Shown here: in pieces, positions 1 to 14,834 of the stretch
How positions within the stretch are numbered: position 1 is the first letter of the stretch
Layout: each line of letters begins with the position of its first letter
Source: Citrus sinensis
Lineage: Eukaryota > Streptophyta > Magnoliopsida > Sapindales > Rutaceae
Length of the DNA: 64,000 nucleotides
NCBI RefSeq assembly: GCF_022201045.2
Contig: NC_068563.1
Span: 25,703,001-25,767,000 of the forward strand
Direction: 5' to 3'
The notes under the pieces: generated by a model
Database searches by the model: none
Seen by the model: only the letters and a program-made list of their open reading frames with translations
Told to the model about the DNA's origin: nothing
Translations under genes and position numbers: made by a program

Positions 1-400
1 ATAGTTCAAGTTAAGATAGAGTCGCAAAAGGGCATGTCTTCGTGGATATTATTAGAGTATTACTTGATCTTAATTTAAATTTCCTGGATTAAGTTATCTT
101 GAATCCCATAAGGGTTATACTTAAAGTTAAGATTTGTGACACACTAGACATAGGTGCTCACCTTGTAGGGTGGAAAGACTAAAGGGTCATAAGGCCATAT
201 CATAAGTAGATTAGCAACTGGTCATTGCTAATATATTTAAGGGTATGAGAGTTCCAATACGCGACAGCTGAGGAAACAGATTAATTCTACCCAGTGCTGC
301 AGCATTTGCCGTAACAACTGGTGTTAACTTGATGAAAAACAGTCAGCCCATAAGGAGAGTTTGATCATTCAACTACCATAATCTCAATTGAATCTTAAAC
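1..400. other. No gene seen; repeat-like sequence
   Basis: I see no coding potential in this stretch. It is moderately AT-rich and joins directly to the 349-bp tandem duplication that follows. From its position it is probably the remainder of a long terminal repeat or untranslated part of a retroelement, but this is inference. The window edge hides its left boundary. Confidence 0.3.
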
Positions 401-1098
401 ACATTTAATTTAGTTTATTTCATTACAGTATTGTTTTACTTTATTCTCTTACAATCATCAATTACGATAGAACCCACTTTACGTTTGTTAACTTTGAACT
501 TAAGTTAATTTGTACTATTGTGACTACTATAGCATTTCAAGTAACATCAATCCATGTGGAGACGATCTTGAATATTCATCATTTTATTACTTGTTGTGTA
601 TACTTGCACATTGGCATTAGTAGCATTTGATTATAAAATTAACCAACACATATCCGGCGATTCCCAAACATCAGAATGAATCAAGTCTAAAATGCATTTA
701 CTTCTAGTAATAGATCTACTGAACTTTAATATATCTTGCTTACTTAGACACATTTAATTTAGTTTATTTCATTACGGTATTGTTTTACTTTATTCTCTTA
801 CAATCATCAATTACGATAGAACCCACTTTACGTTTGTTAACTTTGGACTTAAGTTAGTTTGTACTATTGTGACTATTATAGCATTTCAAGTAACATCAAT
901 CCCTGTGGAGGCGATCTTGAATATTCATCACTTTATTACTTGTTGTGTATACTTGCACATTGGCATTAATAGCATTTGATTATAAAATTAACCAACACAT
1001 ATCCGGCGATTCCCAAACATCAGAATGAATCAAGTCTAGAATGCATTTACTTCTAGTAATAGATCTATTGAACTTTAATCTATCTTGCTTACTTGTAA
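401..1098. repeat. 349-bp tandem duplication across a retroelement junction
   Basis: Two head-to-tail copies (about 401-749 and 750-1098) are nearly identical, with a handful of substitutions. Each copy contains an LTR-like end, with a 'GTGGAGACGATC' stretch and 'TATACTTGCACATTGG' leading to 'ACCAACA', which looks like Ty3/Gypsy Tat or Athila LTR ends. This is fused to the start of a Copia integrase region read on the minus strand. The duplication therefore copied a junction that already existed, so it is younger than the fusion of the two elements. A local tandem duplication and an LTR-LTR event are both possible. Confidence 0.65.
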
Positions 1099-2548
1099 CA
1101 CAATGCTCGCAAAATGGTAAACTTACCAATTTGAGCTCTGGAAGCAATTTTCGCTCACAGAGAATCTTCAAACCTTGTTCTGACATGTGGCCAAGTTTGA
1201 GATGCCACATTATCGTTGACTCTTCTCCATTTGATGCGACACACGCATCAGCCTCCTGTAGTGTTTCTTCTTTAAGCATGAATACATTAACACTGATCTT
1301 TTCCGCCTTCATCAATACAAGTGCGCTTTTAACAATATTCATAATTTCATTCTCCACATGAGTTTTGTACCCATGATTATCCATTTGTCCCAAAGACAAT
1401 AGATTTTTCTTCAGGCCATTGACATGTCATACCTTCCCAATTGTGTGAATTGTACCATCAAATATTTTAATTTTGATAGTACCAATTCCAGCGATCTCCA
1501 AGGCATGATCATTACCCATATATACAGATCCTCCTGAGATAGGTTCATGAAACCATTCTCTCCGAGAGGTTATGTGCTAGGTAGCTCCTGAGTCTATGAG
1601 CCAGACGTTAAATAGCCGTTTTCTGCCTTCTGAAACAGTTGTTGCCTCGTTATAGATAATTTCGCCATCATCCGAGGTACTTGCTACACACCCCTGAGTA
1701 TTTGATAACTCAGGTTCTTTGCCTTCGCTTCTCTTCTGGTTACTCCAACACTCTTTCTTAACGTGTCATTTCTTGCCACAATTGTAGCATTTAACATTCT
1801 TCTTACTTCTGGATTTTGATCTATCATGATTATGACTCCCACTGGGGCCATGTTCCATTGATCTCCCTCTCGTCACCGATAGCGCTTCTGCTTGCTGCGA
1901 ACTTGCTTGTTTGTTTTTCTTATTTTTTCGCATGCTCTCCTCATTTAATACGAAGGCTGCAACATCGTCGAAAACCAGACTGTCTGCTAGATTGTTGTTC
2001 GTCAGGTTGATGATGAGTTGATCATACGAATCTGGTAAACTTTGAAGTAGAAGTTCTGCACGTTCATTTTCCTCTATATTATGACCCAACGATGTGAGTT
2101 GTGAAAATAAAGTCTTCAAGGTGTTGATGTGGTCGGTCATCGTTGTAGATTCCGTCATTCGAAGAGTATAAAGTTTCCTCTTTAAGAAGATTTTGTTGTG
2201 TAGTGACTTGGCCTCGTACAATTTTGTGAGAGTATCTCATATTTCCTTCGCTGAATTTTTCTCTGGCACACTGGATAATACTCCATCCACAAGTACCAAG
2301 TGTAGATCAGAAATGGCGTTGCCATCTATCTCGTTCCACTTGTTATCAGTTATCTCCATGAGCCTTTCTCCAATTACTGCCAAGCAATTATTTTTCCTCA
2401 ATACAGCTTTCATCTTCATTTTCCACAATGAAAAATTATTTCTGTTAAACTTCTCAATTTCATACTTTACCAACATTTTGTTGATAAATACCGCGCACAA
2501 GTTAGTGTACCACCTTAAATAATTGTGAGTATGTGTGAGAATGCACAC
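995..2548 (-). pseudogene. Ty1/Copia gag-pol remnant (gag, protease, pre-integrase)
   Basis: One minus-strand reading frame runs from about 2548 to 995 and encodes the N-terminal half of a Copia polyprotein. It starts with a gag N-terminus with a FNRNNFSLWKMKMKA segment. A UBN2-type gag core follows, then a CCHC zinc knuckle beginning CYNCGKK, a protease with the WLIDSGAT active-site motif, and a GAG-pre-integrase segment (MWHLKLGHMSEQG). It breaks off in early integrase (HSDVWESPDM) at the duplicated junction. The frame is interrupted by stops near 2229, 1772, 1575 and 1426, one of them replacing the Trp in the usual KEIWDTL context, so the copy is dead. Reverse transcriptase and RNase H are missing. 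The neighbouring PBS and LTR on the right confirm the orientation. Confidence 0.85.
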
Positions 2549-2805
2549 CAGGAAAGTTCTCAGGAAAGACTGGAGGGGTCACAATGGTCCCACTTAAAAC
2601 CCAGACTCCTTAGACTCTTATCGCCTTTGTGACATAACTTTTCTAGACATGTACAAAACCACACAGTTGCTTTACTCACACCACTATTCCTTGCTTTACA
2701 CCACAAAATTCTTGGATTGCTCCCACCGTTTCTCGTGAACAATACCGTATATATGAACAATGTCGTATAGTGAACAGTGCCCGACTCCAAAGAATACAGC
2801 CAATA

Positions 2806-2817
2806 GCTCTGATACCA
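2806..2817 (-). other. Copia primer binding site (initiator tRNA-Met type)
   Basis: The minus strand reads TGGTATCAGAGC, complementary to the 3' end of plant initiator tRNA-Met and the standard minus-strand primer site of Copia elements. It lies one base inside the LTR edge at 2819 and just upstream of the gag frame. Confidence 0.85.
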
Positions 2818-2818
2818 C

Positions 2819-3370
2819 TGTTAGGAAATTAATGGGTGAAGCAGACACATAGCTAAAATGAAATTTGAAGAAAAATAAAGAACAAACACAAAGAGGACAC
2901 CAGAAAATTACGTTGTTCGGCTTTTAGCCTACGTCCACGGGCGAAGACAGAAGAAAAATATTTTATTAGTGAAAAAGAGTTACAAGTATTGTAATATTTT
3001 AACTTACTTTCCAAAACCTTAATACACTCAAACTCTCAAAACACTAAAACAAGAGCTTTATTATTTAAGCTCTACAAAATTCTATGCTCTCTTAAATGCA
3101 GGAATTGCTTCTCAAAAAAACTGAATGCAGAAACAAGGAGGAGCCTCCTTTTATAGCCAAAACTGGTTATTGTTCATTTAATTATTATTTGTTTTCTTCT
3201 TCTTTTTCGGCCTGACACCCATTTTTCCTTCTTTCTCCATTTTTTCTTTTGTTCTAGTCAAAGACGGAAGTAATGCTTTCTTCTTCAAAATGGGCGGGCC
3301 CGTCTTCTAGAAGGGTGGTACTCACATGCCATTTTTGTCATGTAAGACAACGAACTACAGGGATTTGCTG
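2819..3370 (-). repeat. 5' LTR of the decayed Copia element
   Basis: The inner edge is precise: + strand TGTTAGGAAATTAATGGG follows the primer site, so on the coding strand the LTR ends in CTAACA. Inside it, a minus-strand TATA box (TATAAAA at about 3150-3156) precedes a putative transcription start. A 'TACGTTGTTCGGC...CCTACGTCCACGGG' stretch is typical of Tork-like Copia LTRs. The outer edge near 3370 is estimated from LTR architecture only. No matching second LTR or target duplication was found, since the other half of the element is lost. Confidence 0.65.
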
Positions 3371-4255
3371 CATTTTTTAACTTGAAAAGTATGGCTCACA
3401 AAGGATAAAAAACGAAAAAAAATCATTGATGTAGGGGTAATGTGTTGATATGTTTATATATTTAAGATATAAAACTTGTATTACAAATAATGTATCATCA
3501 ATTAATAATTGTCATGTATTTGTAAACAATTGAATTTTTATACCTTTATTAGTGAGTTAATTTAACACTACTAATATATAGATGACATGTCAGATACCAC
3601 TTCATTACAAATTTGGTATCTGAATTCCAACCCTTGAAAATAAATTACATAGGCAACAATCTATTAGCCACGTGGCTTCCGAGAGTGAAATTGTTTTATA
3701 TTGTGCGCAAAAGGGCCATTTGTTTTTATCTGTGGCCACCTGCTCGCAATTACGGAATTTGTATGCACCAAATAGTTCACAAAGATAAAGACAGACAAAT
3801 TTAACGTGGTTCAGTAAGAATGCATATGTCTATAGAGGTAAGAGAAAATAATAATTTTATTATCAATTAATAGAGTATAAATTTAAGTAAAAAAATCTAA
3901 TTTCTTAAGTATTCAAATACACCCTGTACTCTTAAACACTATTAAAGAAAATAATCTTCCAAAGACAAATTCTCTCACACCTCTCAAATGTACATACTGA
4001 GCACCCTTTCACAAGCATTTTTAAGCGGTCATTTGCACGTCCTACAACTCTCTTTGCACTTTCTTAGAGAACTTATCACATAAGCTCTCGCACTCCACAT
4101 TTTGGGATGGTCTCAAATGGCAAATTACTTTTCTAGCCAAAGCTTACCATGCATGCAATGGCAAAAAGTCCTTAAAAATGGTTCAATGACTTTCAAATTC
4201 TTCAAATTTAATAGCTTTGGTGCCAAAATTCAGAAGTTGCGTGCTAGCCACGTTG
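3371..4255. other. Intergenic DNA, no gene seen
   Basis: AT-rich sequence with only short chance ORFs. It has no splice-consistent coding segment, and I recognise no transposon ends in it. Confidence 0.4.
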
Positions 4256-5010
4256 CCACGCATTGCTCAATATTTTGCTTTTTATGCACTTGGGAATCTA
4301 CATCAGAAAACTTTTTTTTTTCGTTCCATAAATAATTGTTGTAATGAGGAATTTGGAAAAATAAAGCAGCGAAAAATTTATTATCAAATTCTATTTTAAT
4401 GCGAAATACTAAAATCATTATTTTTTGTTATTATCTTTTCCACTCAGCATGATGATACCACCAACCCATTTATTTGAAAAAACAACAATGCTATATTAAG
4501 CAAGCATTGTATTACACTTAGGAAACCTTGGGTTGCAAACAGAGTTTTAATAGGAGTTTTCTTCAAGCAAAAAGAGGAAAATCATAGATTTATTCATGAA
4601 TTGATCACAAACGCATTGCTCAACATTTTGCTTTTTGTGGACTTAGAAATCTACATCACAGACTTTCTTTTTTTGGATTGGTTTGCATAAATAATTGTTG
4701 TACAATGAGGAATTTGGAAAATAAATCAGCGGAAAAAAATTATTATCAAATTCTTATTTAACATGAAATACTAAAAATATTGCTTTTTGTTAATATTATC
4801 TTTTCCACTTAGCCTAATGATACCACCAACCCATTTATTTAAAAAATAATAATTATATATATATATATTAAGTAAGCATTTTATCACTATTTGAAAAAAC
4901 AATAATGCTATGTTGAGTAAGCATTGTAGCACTACTTTAGTGTTGCAAACGGAGTTTTAACAGGAGTTTTCTTGAAGGAAAACGACAGATTCATTTATGA
5001 GCTGATCAAA
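4256..5010. repeat. About 355-bp imperfect tandem duplication upstream of TPS-A
   Basis: The segment starting 'ACGCATTGCTCAATATTTTGC' at about 4257 recurs at about 4610. Both copies share 'ACCACCAACCCATTTATTT' and 'GAGTTTTAAxAGGAGTTTTCTT' landmarks. The second copy carries an extra AT-rich insertion near 4845-4870. The array ends about 70 bp upstream of the TPS-A TATA box, so it would have doubled part of that promoter. Confidence 0.65.
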
Positions 5011-5079
5011 AAGCCATATCAATTGCATTTTCGCTTGAGGCTAAATGTAAAAGAAATATTAAGAGAGCCCAAGATTGTG

Positions 5080-5087
5080 TATAAATA
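5080..5087 (+). promoter_or_regulatory. TATA box of TPS-A
   Basis: TATAAATA in the context GTGTATAAATAxxxCCATGA, shared with TPS-B and TPS-C at the equivalent place. It lies about 119 nt before the inferred ATG at 5199. Confidence 0.6.
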
Positions 5088-5198
5088 GCCATGACATAAT
5101 TGAGGACTTGAAGAATCCCATGTAATAGTTTCATTTTCCTAATAATTTGAGCAATTAATATAGATCTCATGTATACACTCCTTGAAAAATTCTTAATT

Positions 5199-8824
<3,626 letters not shown>

Positions 8825-9130
8825 TTATGTCAACGTAGCATTACTCATGATAAGGATTTTGTTTTAAGTGTGTGCAGTCGCGTTCTAGATTTCCTAAATC
8901 TTGACATCCCAGCAGTTGCACAAGGTACATCATCGCGGTCACCAAATCATTCCTTATAATAAATAAATAAATGTTGTTTGGGTTTCCAACCTCATTATTG
9001 TTTTCGTAGTATTATATAAAATTATTTTAAGGATGTTGTGTGTAAATTGAGCAATGATATATCACGCGAGATACTGTCTACATATTGTATTTTTGTCATT
9101 TGATATAAATGCCCATACATACATTTATGC
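8825..9130 (+). other. 3' flank of TPS-A (homologous to flank of copy D)
   Basis: Non-coding. It resembles 32771-33065 downstream of copy D, sharing 'GTGTGCAGTCG', 'AAATGTTGTTT' and 'TTTTTGTCAxTTGATA' landmarks. This flank pairs A with D rather than with B or C. Confidence 0.55.
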
Positions 9131-11070
9131 GTACGTACATACATATATTTATATATTGATAATGAGGTTGTTGAGAACTCTTAGATTTAAGCGTTTTAAT
9201 CTCTATCATTCATTTAATATACTGGATAAAAATTAATTAATTAAAAGATAACAGGTAAACTTCAAGTTGCACATAAATACAGATTTTTTAATTTTTAATT
9301 AATTAATGACAGAAAAATTCTACTATGTTGGGATAAGAATCCCACGATCAATAATGGGATTATTGGATTTAAATATTAGAAACTTCACTCTTATATTAAT
9401 TTTAATGGATAAGTAATTATATAACTAGTAATTTACAAGTTGCAGTATTTCATCATATTATAAATTAACTTTTTATCTAATCAATTCATAATTACTTTTA
9501 AGTCACTAAAAAAAAGAAAAAATACAAATAATTTTGAAATTAAAATTATTATGTACTACCTATAATAGCATTAAAATAAATGTAATTAACAGGTAATGTT
9601 ATTTTAATAATACTTTATACAAAGATATTTCATAAGGTCTTAATAATAATTTATTGTATGAATTTAATTATAAAACCATTAATACTTAAACAATAATGAT
9701 CATAGAAGGCATTATAATAAATTATTTGATCTATGTTTTATTAATGATATTATAGGATACTATATGAGTCACAACAAATGGGAAATATTTTATTCAATAA
9801 CCATAATTGAAAAATACATATGTGTATATAACTACATGATGGCTTGCATATGTACTTTTAGAGTTAGGTTATTTTAATTTAATTTAATTTTTTAACAAAA
9901 AATATAAACTATTAATTTCATGCAATTCAATGGTGAATGATATAATATCCTAAAATGTTGTTTTGTCTTTCAATATCAACCTTTAGATGGTGAGAGATTA
10001 ATTGCTCAAATTTTGTATCAAAATATTAAGTTTGAATATCCTAAACCGTGTTTTTATAATGAAAATATGAAATTATAAAAAAAAATTATCATTATTTCCT
10101 ATGTAAATATTATTGAAGGTAATATTTTATGTATCATTATCATTAATTATTATAATAATTGTAATGATTCTTAATAACGTAAAATTTATAATTGCAATAA
10201 AAGGATATAAGTAAAATAATCTTAGGTGATTCATAAATTAAAACTAATTAGGAATAGATGTAAGATTTAACTTTTATGAAATTAACAAAGTGAAATTTGA
10301 AAATAAAATGAAAATATATAAGTTTGTGAAACTTAGAATTTATAAGGTTAGGATAATTTTCTACCATGTAAGAATATTAATTGTAAGTTTGCAACATAAA
10401 CTATAATTTTATGGAATAGGTATGCTAAATAGGTGTTAAAAATAATATATACTTTATTATCAATTATACAATGTTTGTTGATTGTATATAAAATAATGGG
10501 TATTTTCATATGTGCTATCAAATTTTATTAAAACATGAGTAGTCAAATACTTTTTAGCTTCTCACCCATGAGTTTATTGATACAATTTATGACTTTCACT
10601 TAAATATATGTATTTAGTTCTATCTTTTATTGGCGTTACACCATATATAAAATTTATAATTGCAATTTATTTACTTGATTTTTGTTAGAAAATCTGTTAG
10701 CTATTATATCTTATATATTTAATAGTAATAGATTTTGAAACATTTATGTTAAAAAAATTTATCACATTACAAATTTAGAGGAGGGTGAAATGAGATTTTT
10801 TTAAATAAAACACACTATTTAAGTAAAATTATTTCAAACTATAAGGGTGATCACAATTATTTTAAAAAAATTCTCTACTCCCTTAAATCCTTAGCGAACC
10901 TGTTACAATTATCTTTAAATTATTTATATTTTTTATGCAAATATTGTGTACTATTGATTAAATATAATGGTACACAATTGAAATATTATTGATGTTTTAA
11001 TGTAATTAGTATTATTTTATTTTTTACTTTATTCCTAACTTTAATATAGTCAGGAATCGTTGATTGGAAC

Positions 11071-11151
<81 letters not shown>
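9131..11151. other. About 2 kb very AT-rich insertion-like block in the TPS-A 3' flank
   Basis: The 3' flank shared by the TPS copies is continuous in copy D near 33065-33085. Here it is split between about 9130 and 11152 by extremely AT-rich DNA. I see no coding frame, no clear terminal repeats and no target duplication. It could be a decayed transposon or expanded AT-rich sequence. A CT/AT microsatellite sits at its right edge. Confidence 0.4.
11074..11151. repeat. (CT)n followed by (AT)n microsatellite
   Basis: A pure CT run from about 11074 to 11130 passes directly into an AT run from 11131 to 11151. Compound runs like this are prone to length polymorphism. Confidence 0.95.
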
Positions 11152-11152
<1 letters not shown>

Positions 11153-11640
11153 TTATTTATTAAAGACCAATATACTCTAAATCTTAAATTCCTCTTTGTT
11201 CTTCAAAATTCTTCCTGAACAATCGTATTGAGACTGCCTTGGTGTCTAAATACCGAAACCTATGCCGCAAGACCTAAGACTATCGCTTCTTCTATCATTA
11301 GAATTTGTTGAGAAGGGAAAAGGCATAAGCTTACTTCAGTCTGTTTGATGATTACTCGATCAATCATCATTCTTAAATCTCTAAATAATTATTCCTTCGT
11401 CAAATTTTATCTGAATCTTTCTTTGCTGATTTGGTTGTCATTTTCTAAATGCCTCACGTACCTTAATTTTCTTTCAACTCATGTTCTCAAGTAAAAGTTA
11501 AGACCACAACCAAATTAGTAGTTTAATTTTTTCTGCGTACACGTGATTAATTTTGCTGGTAGCTAGAAGTCTATCTAGGCAGCTTCCAAAAGCTTAATTT
11601 TAATCAAAGAAGTCAAAGTTGGAATGCTTCAGTTATTTAA
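11152..11640 (+). other. Remainder of the duplicated TPS 3' flank
   Basis: Non-coding sequence matching flanks near 18950-19380, 33085-33480 and 46320-46745. Common landmarks are 'TTCTTCAAAATTCTTCC', 'CGATCAATCATCATT', 'CAACTCATGTTCTC' and 'GTTGGAATGC...AGTTATTTAAAT'. It marks the right part of a repeated gene-plus-flank unit. Confidence 0.6.
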
Positions 11641-11929
11641 ATTATGCCACATTATTTTTCTCACTTTCCTTCTCTTGTATATCATCATTTTTTTTTTAAA
11701 CATTTTGATAAATCCTTCTCTACCTGTTCGTTTCATATTATCTCTTTCGTCCAATATTCCATCATGTTTCTCTGGTTAATATTACGAAATACAACAATCA
11801 AATGTTGTTTAAAGATAGGAGAAAACCATGCTTAAAAAAAAAAAAGAATTGTGAGATCTAAAGTCTGCTCTTTTCATGAGAGCTTGACACGTGGGAGAGC
11901 AACCCTCCCACCAAATGCAAATATAGTAT
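11641..11929. other. Intergenic, with a short module shared in inverted orientation with 41.35 kb
   Basis: No gene. At about 11869-11897 there is 'GCTCTTTTCATGAGAGC' plus 'TTGACACGTGGG', whose reverse complement recurs at about 41355-41385 upstream of TPS-C. The module contains a CACGTG G-box core. Confidence 0.45.
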
Positions 11930-12240
11930 AGAGGAATTTTATAATATATTAGAAGTAATACAACCAACTAACGTGTGTATGATTTATATAATTAAATTTA
12001 ATATAATCACTATTTACATAATTTTTTAAAATAAATACATATATGTTATCGCATCATTTGCTTGTTGTATAGTTGACATGATAACTCTAATGTATTCTAT
12101 AAAATATTATAGATACTAAACTTATGAGTTTGAAAATAAATGAATCACTTGTCTACAATATTACTCCCTACGGGGTGGATTAGATTTTTCAATTTTGTAT
12201 GACTTAATTATTTAGCAACAAAGTGAATTCCTCAAAAACA
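11930..12240 (+). promoter_or_regulatory. Distal upstream region of TPS-B
   Basis: Homologous to 41690-41965 upstream of TPS-C, sharing 'ATGAGTTTGAAAATAAATGA', 'TCCCTACGG' and 'CAATTTTGTAT...ACTTAATTATTTAGCAAC'. It is cut off from the proximal promoter (14303 onward) by the CACTA element at 12241-14302. Confidence 0.6.
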
Positions 12241-14302
12241 CACTACAACATAAAAGACTTTTAATGACCTTTAGAATATCCCATCATACGGTTAAGATGG
12301 CATAAACTAGTACGCCGTTGATTCATAAGCCGTAGAAAGTCATATACTTTCAATGGCATAATTTTATAGTCGTTGATGTTGCCATTAAGAACGATATAAG
12401 GCAAGAAAAACATGTCGTTATTAATTACGTTAACAACATTTATATCTTTCCGTTATACTAAACTTTACAATTACTTTGGAAATGTAGTGTGAAACTGACT
12501 TTTTTTTTTCATGAAGCGATATATTCTCAATTAATTATTTTTTTCCTTACCTTCACATATATATAATTATAAAGTACATACGTTTACACAACACATAATC
12601 TCATTCATCACCATTTAGTTTGATAAAAAAAAAAAAGGAATTATACAATGAATTCTTAATAAACAATTTCGCAATACTTTTTATTTTAACTTGTTTGAGT
12701 CAATACAGGAAAAAAGATATTAATGAAGTTATTACATTTAAAAATAATATTTACAAAGACTTGAAGTTCACTATCCTAGAAATATATATTATTGTTCCTC
12801 TTTCTTTAAAAAATGATTAATTCTTTTCTTTCCAAAGACTCGCAACAACATTAAATAAAACCTTTGCATACTAAAAAAAATAATTAGACTAATACATGAT
12901 AATAATATAACCTTCAACTGAATTTTTTTGTAAAAACTTGTACCAATTCGAAGTACATATTGCAAAATGGTACCTTTTTTGAGATTTCATTTCATCAATT
13001 AATTCATAGTTGACACTTGACGACACCAGTCGCTCAACTATTCTTCTTGTTGATTGTTCTTTAGCCATATATGTACTATATAATAAAGAAAACAAAAAAA
13101 AAATTGTAAAGCTAAAATGTTGAAAAAACCAATTAGACATAATATTCTTAATGGTAAAATAATAAAAATATAGGGTTTAACCAAAAACAAAAGTTAAATT
13201 GATTGATTTACTGTCTGCGCTCTTCTTCAAATGAGATTAAAATAAATTAACTATCTATTGTGGTTCTCAAAGTAAAGGATTTTGGAGGATTGATACCACG
13301 AGGATTTGATAAATAAATTTAAACCAAATTGATGATTGATTAAACAAAAGTATGTTGTTGATTGAAGTAGATAGCATATTAGGGTAGAGAGAAAGAAACC
13401 CGAGTTTGACAAAGGAAACCATAAGAATTGAAAAGGAAAGACGAGATTTTTTAGGAATGAGTGAAATAGAAAAGCAACGAATTTCCTATCGTTAGAGATT
13501 AACTTGCAAAGAGAGAGATATCATCTAATTGAGAGTAAACACAGAAAATTATTAAATTCAATAGTTTTAGGATTTTAATTTAATGGAATATGAAATATGC
13601 CATATAAAATCTAATATTAATGGCTTAGAATCAAGAACTCGCAAAAGTAACTTCATTACTTTGTAATTTTGATTCCGGAAGTGGATATCTTTTCTGATTT
13701 AAAGATTATGGAAATTAGCTGCGCAGGTAATAACAATAGGTCGAAGGGGATCGTCCTACTATTTCCTCTTGTCAGTATTGCTAACGATGACAATGTGAAT
13801 GACAATCTTGATCTTCTTATTGTCCCTAAATACGGGAGAAACCCTAACCACACTGGTTAATTACGATGTTATCTTTTGTATTATGCTTAATTGAATAAAG
13901 TGATGGATATTATTACCTGTCAATTATGTTATTGTCGGTTTGGTTCAATTCAACTGATAAGATCTCTTGAGATATACAAGAGATTTTATTTGTTTATTTA
14001 TATGTATCGTATTTTCCTGGAAAAGGAAATAAATAAATAAATATTGTTGCAAAAAAAAATCTAATATTAATGGCATGTAAATCATGCTTTCAAAAAGTGT
14101 TATCACAGCATTTCAAAATTATATTATCTAACAATAAACTAAAGTTATCTATCACATGTTTTTAGTATATGCCATGTTACTGCCTCTCATCCTGATGATA
14201 ACAATGTTTATAATAGAGATGCCGTTTTTGACCACTTACAACAGCAATTAATTAAATTATACCGTAGATGTTGTGTCATGGAAAGCGAATTTTGTTGTAG
14301 TG
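12241..14302. mobile_element. Non-autonomous CACTA-type DNA transposon
   Basis: The left end reads CACTACAACATAAAAG and the right end is its inverted counterpart (reverse complement CACTACAACAAAATTCG), giving a 10-bp perfect terminal inverted repeat of CACTA type. The element splits a sequence that is continuous upstream of TPS-C near 41965-41985, so the insertion is well supported. The flanking 3-bp duplication is not clear (ACA on the left, TAT on the right), perhaps through later mutation. I see no transposase. The interior has only short ORFs, including a 63-codon frame at 13669-13860 that I do not recognise. Confidence 0.75.
13261..13600. other. Possible LTR-derived fragment inside the CACTA element
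   Basis: A stretch with 'GGAGGATTGATACCACGAGGATT' resembles the antisense of Gypsy LTR ends in this window, compare 36540-36580 'GTCGATCCCACGAGGAGG'. No ends can be defined, so this is a weak call. Confidence 0.25.
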
Positions 14303-14436
14303 TATGTGAGTCACGTCATGTTTCATTTTCATCTTTTTTTTCTTTTGGAATAATTTTGCAGGGAATCAAATTTGTAACAGTACTACACAAATTAATATCC
14401 CATCAAACAGTGTTCTGGATTCTCTCCCTGGTCGTG

Positions 14437-14444
14437 TATAAATA
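14437..14444 (+). promoter_or_regulatory. TATA box of TPS-B
   Basis: TATAAATA in GTCGTGTATAAATATAGCC, 81 nt before the ATG at 14518. Position and context are the same as in TPS-C. Confidence 0.7.
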
Positions 14445-14834
14445 TAGCCATGAAGGACTAGAATCCCAAATAATATAAATGTCATATATACAAATCCTTG
14501 AAATTATATTCTAAATTATGGCTCTTAATCTGCTCTCTTCACTACCTGCAACATGCAATTTCACCAGATTATCTTTACGATTATCAAGCAACGTTAATGG
14601 CCCTGTTCCTCTTATTACTCGAGTCCAATATCGCATGGCTGCATCCACCACTACTATTAAGCCTGCCGATCAAAGCTTTATTAGGCGATCTGCCGATTAC
14701 GGGCCAACCATTTGGAGTTTTGATTATATTCAATCACTTGACAGTAAATATAACGTAAGTAATTAATTAACTAGTTTAATTGTCTCTAGTTAGCTTCAAT
14801 ATATACGTGGTTAATTAAGTAACATATTATTTGA

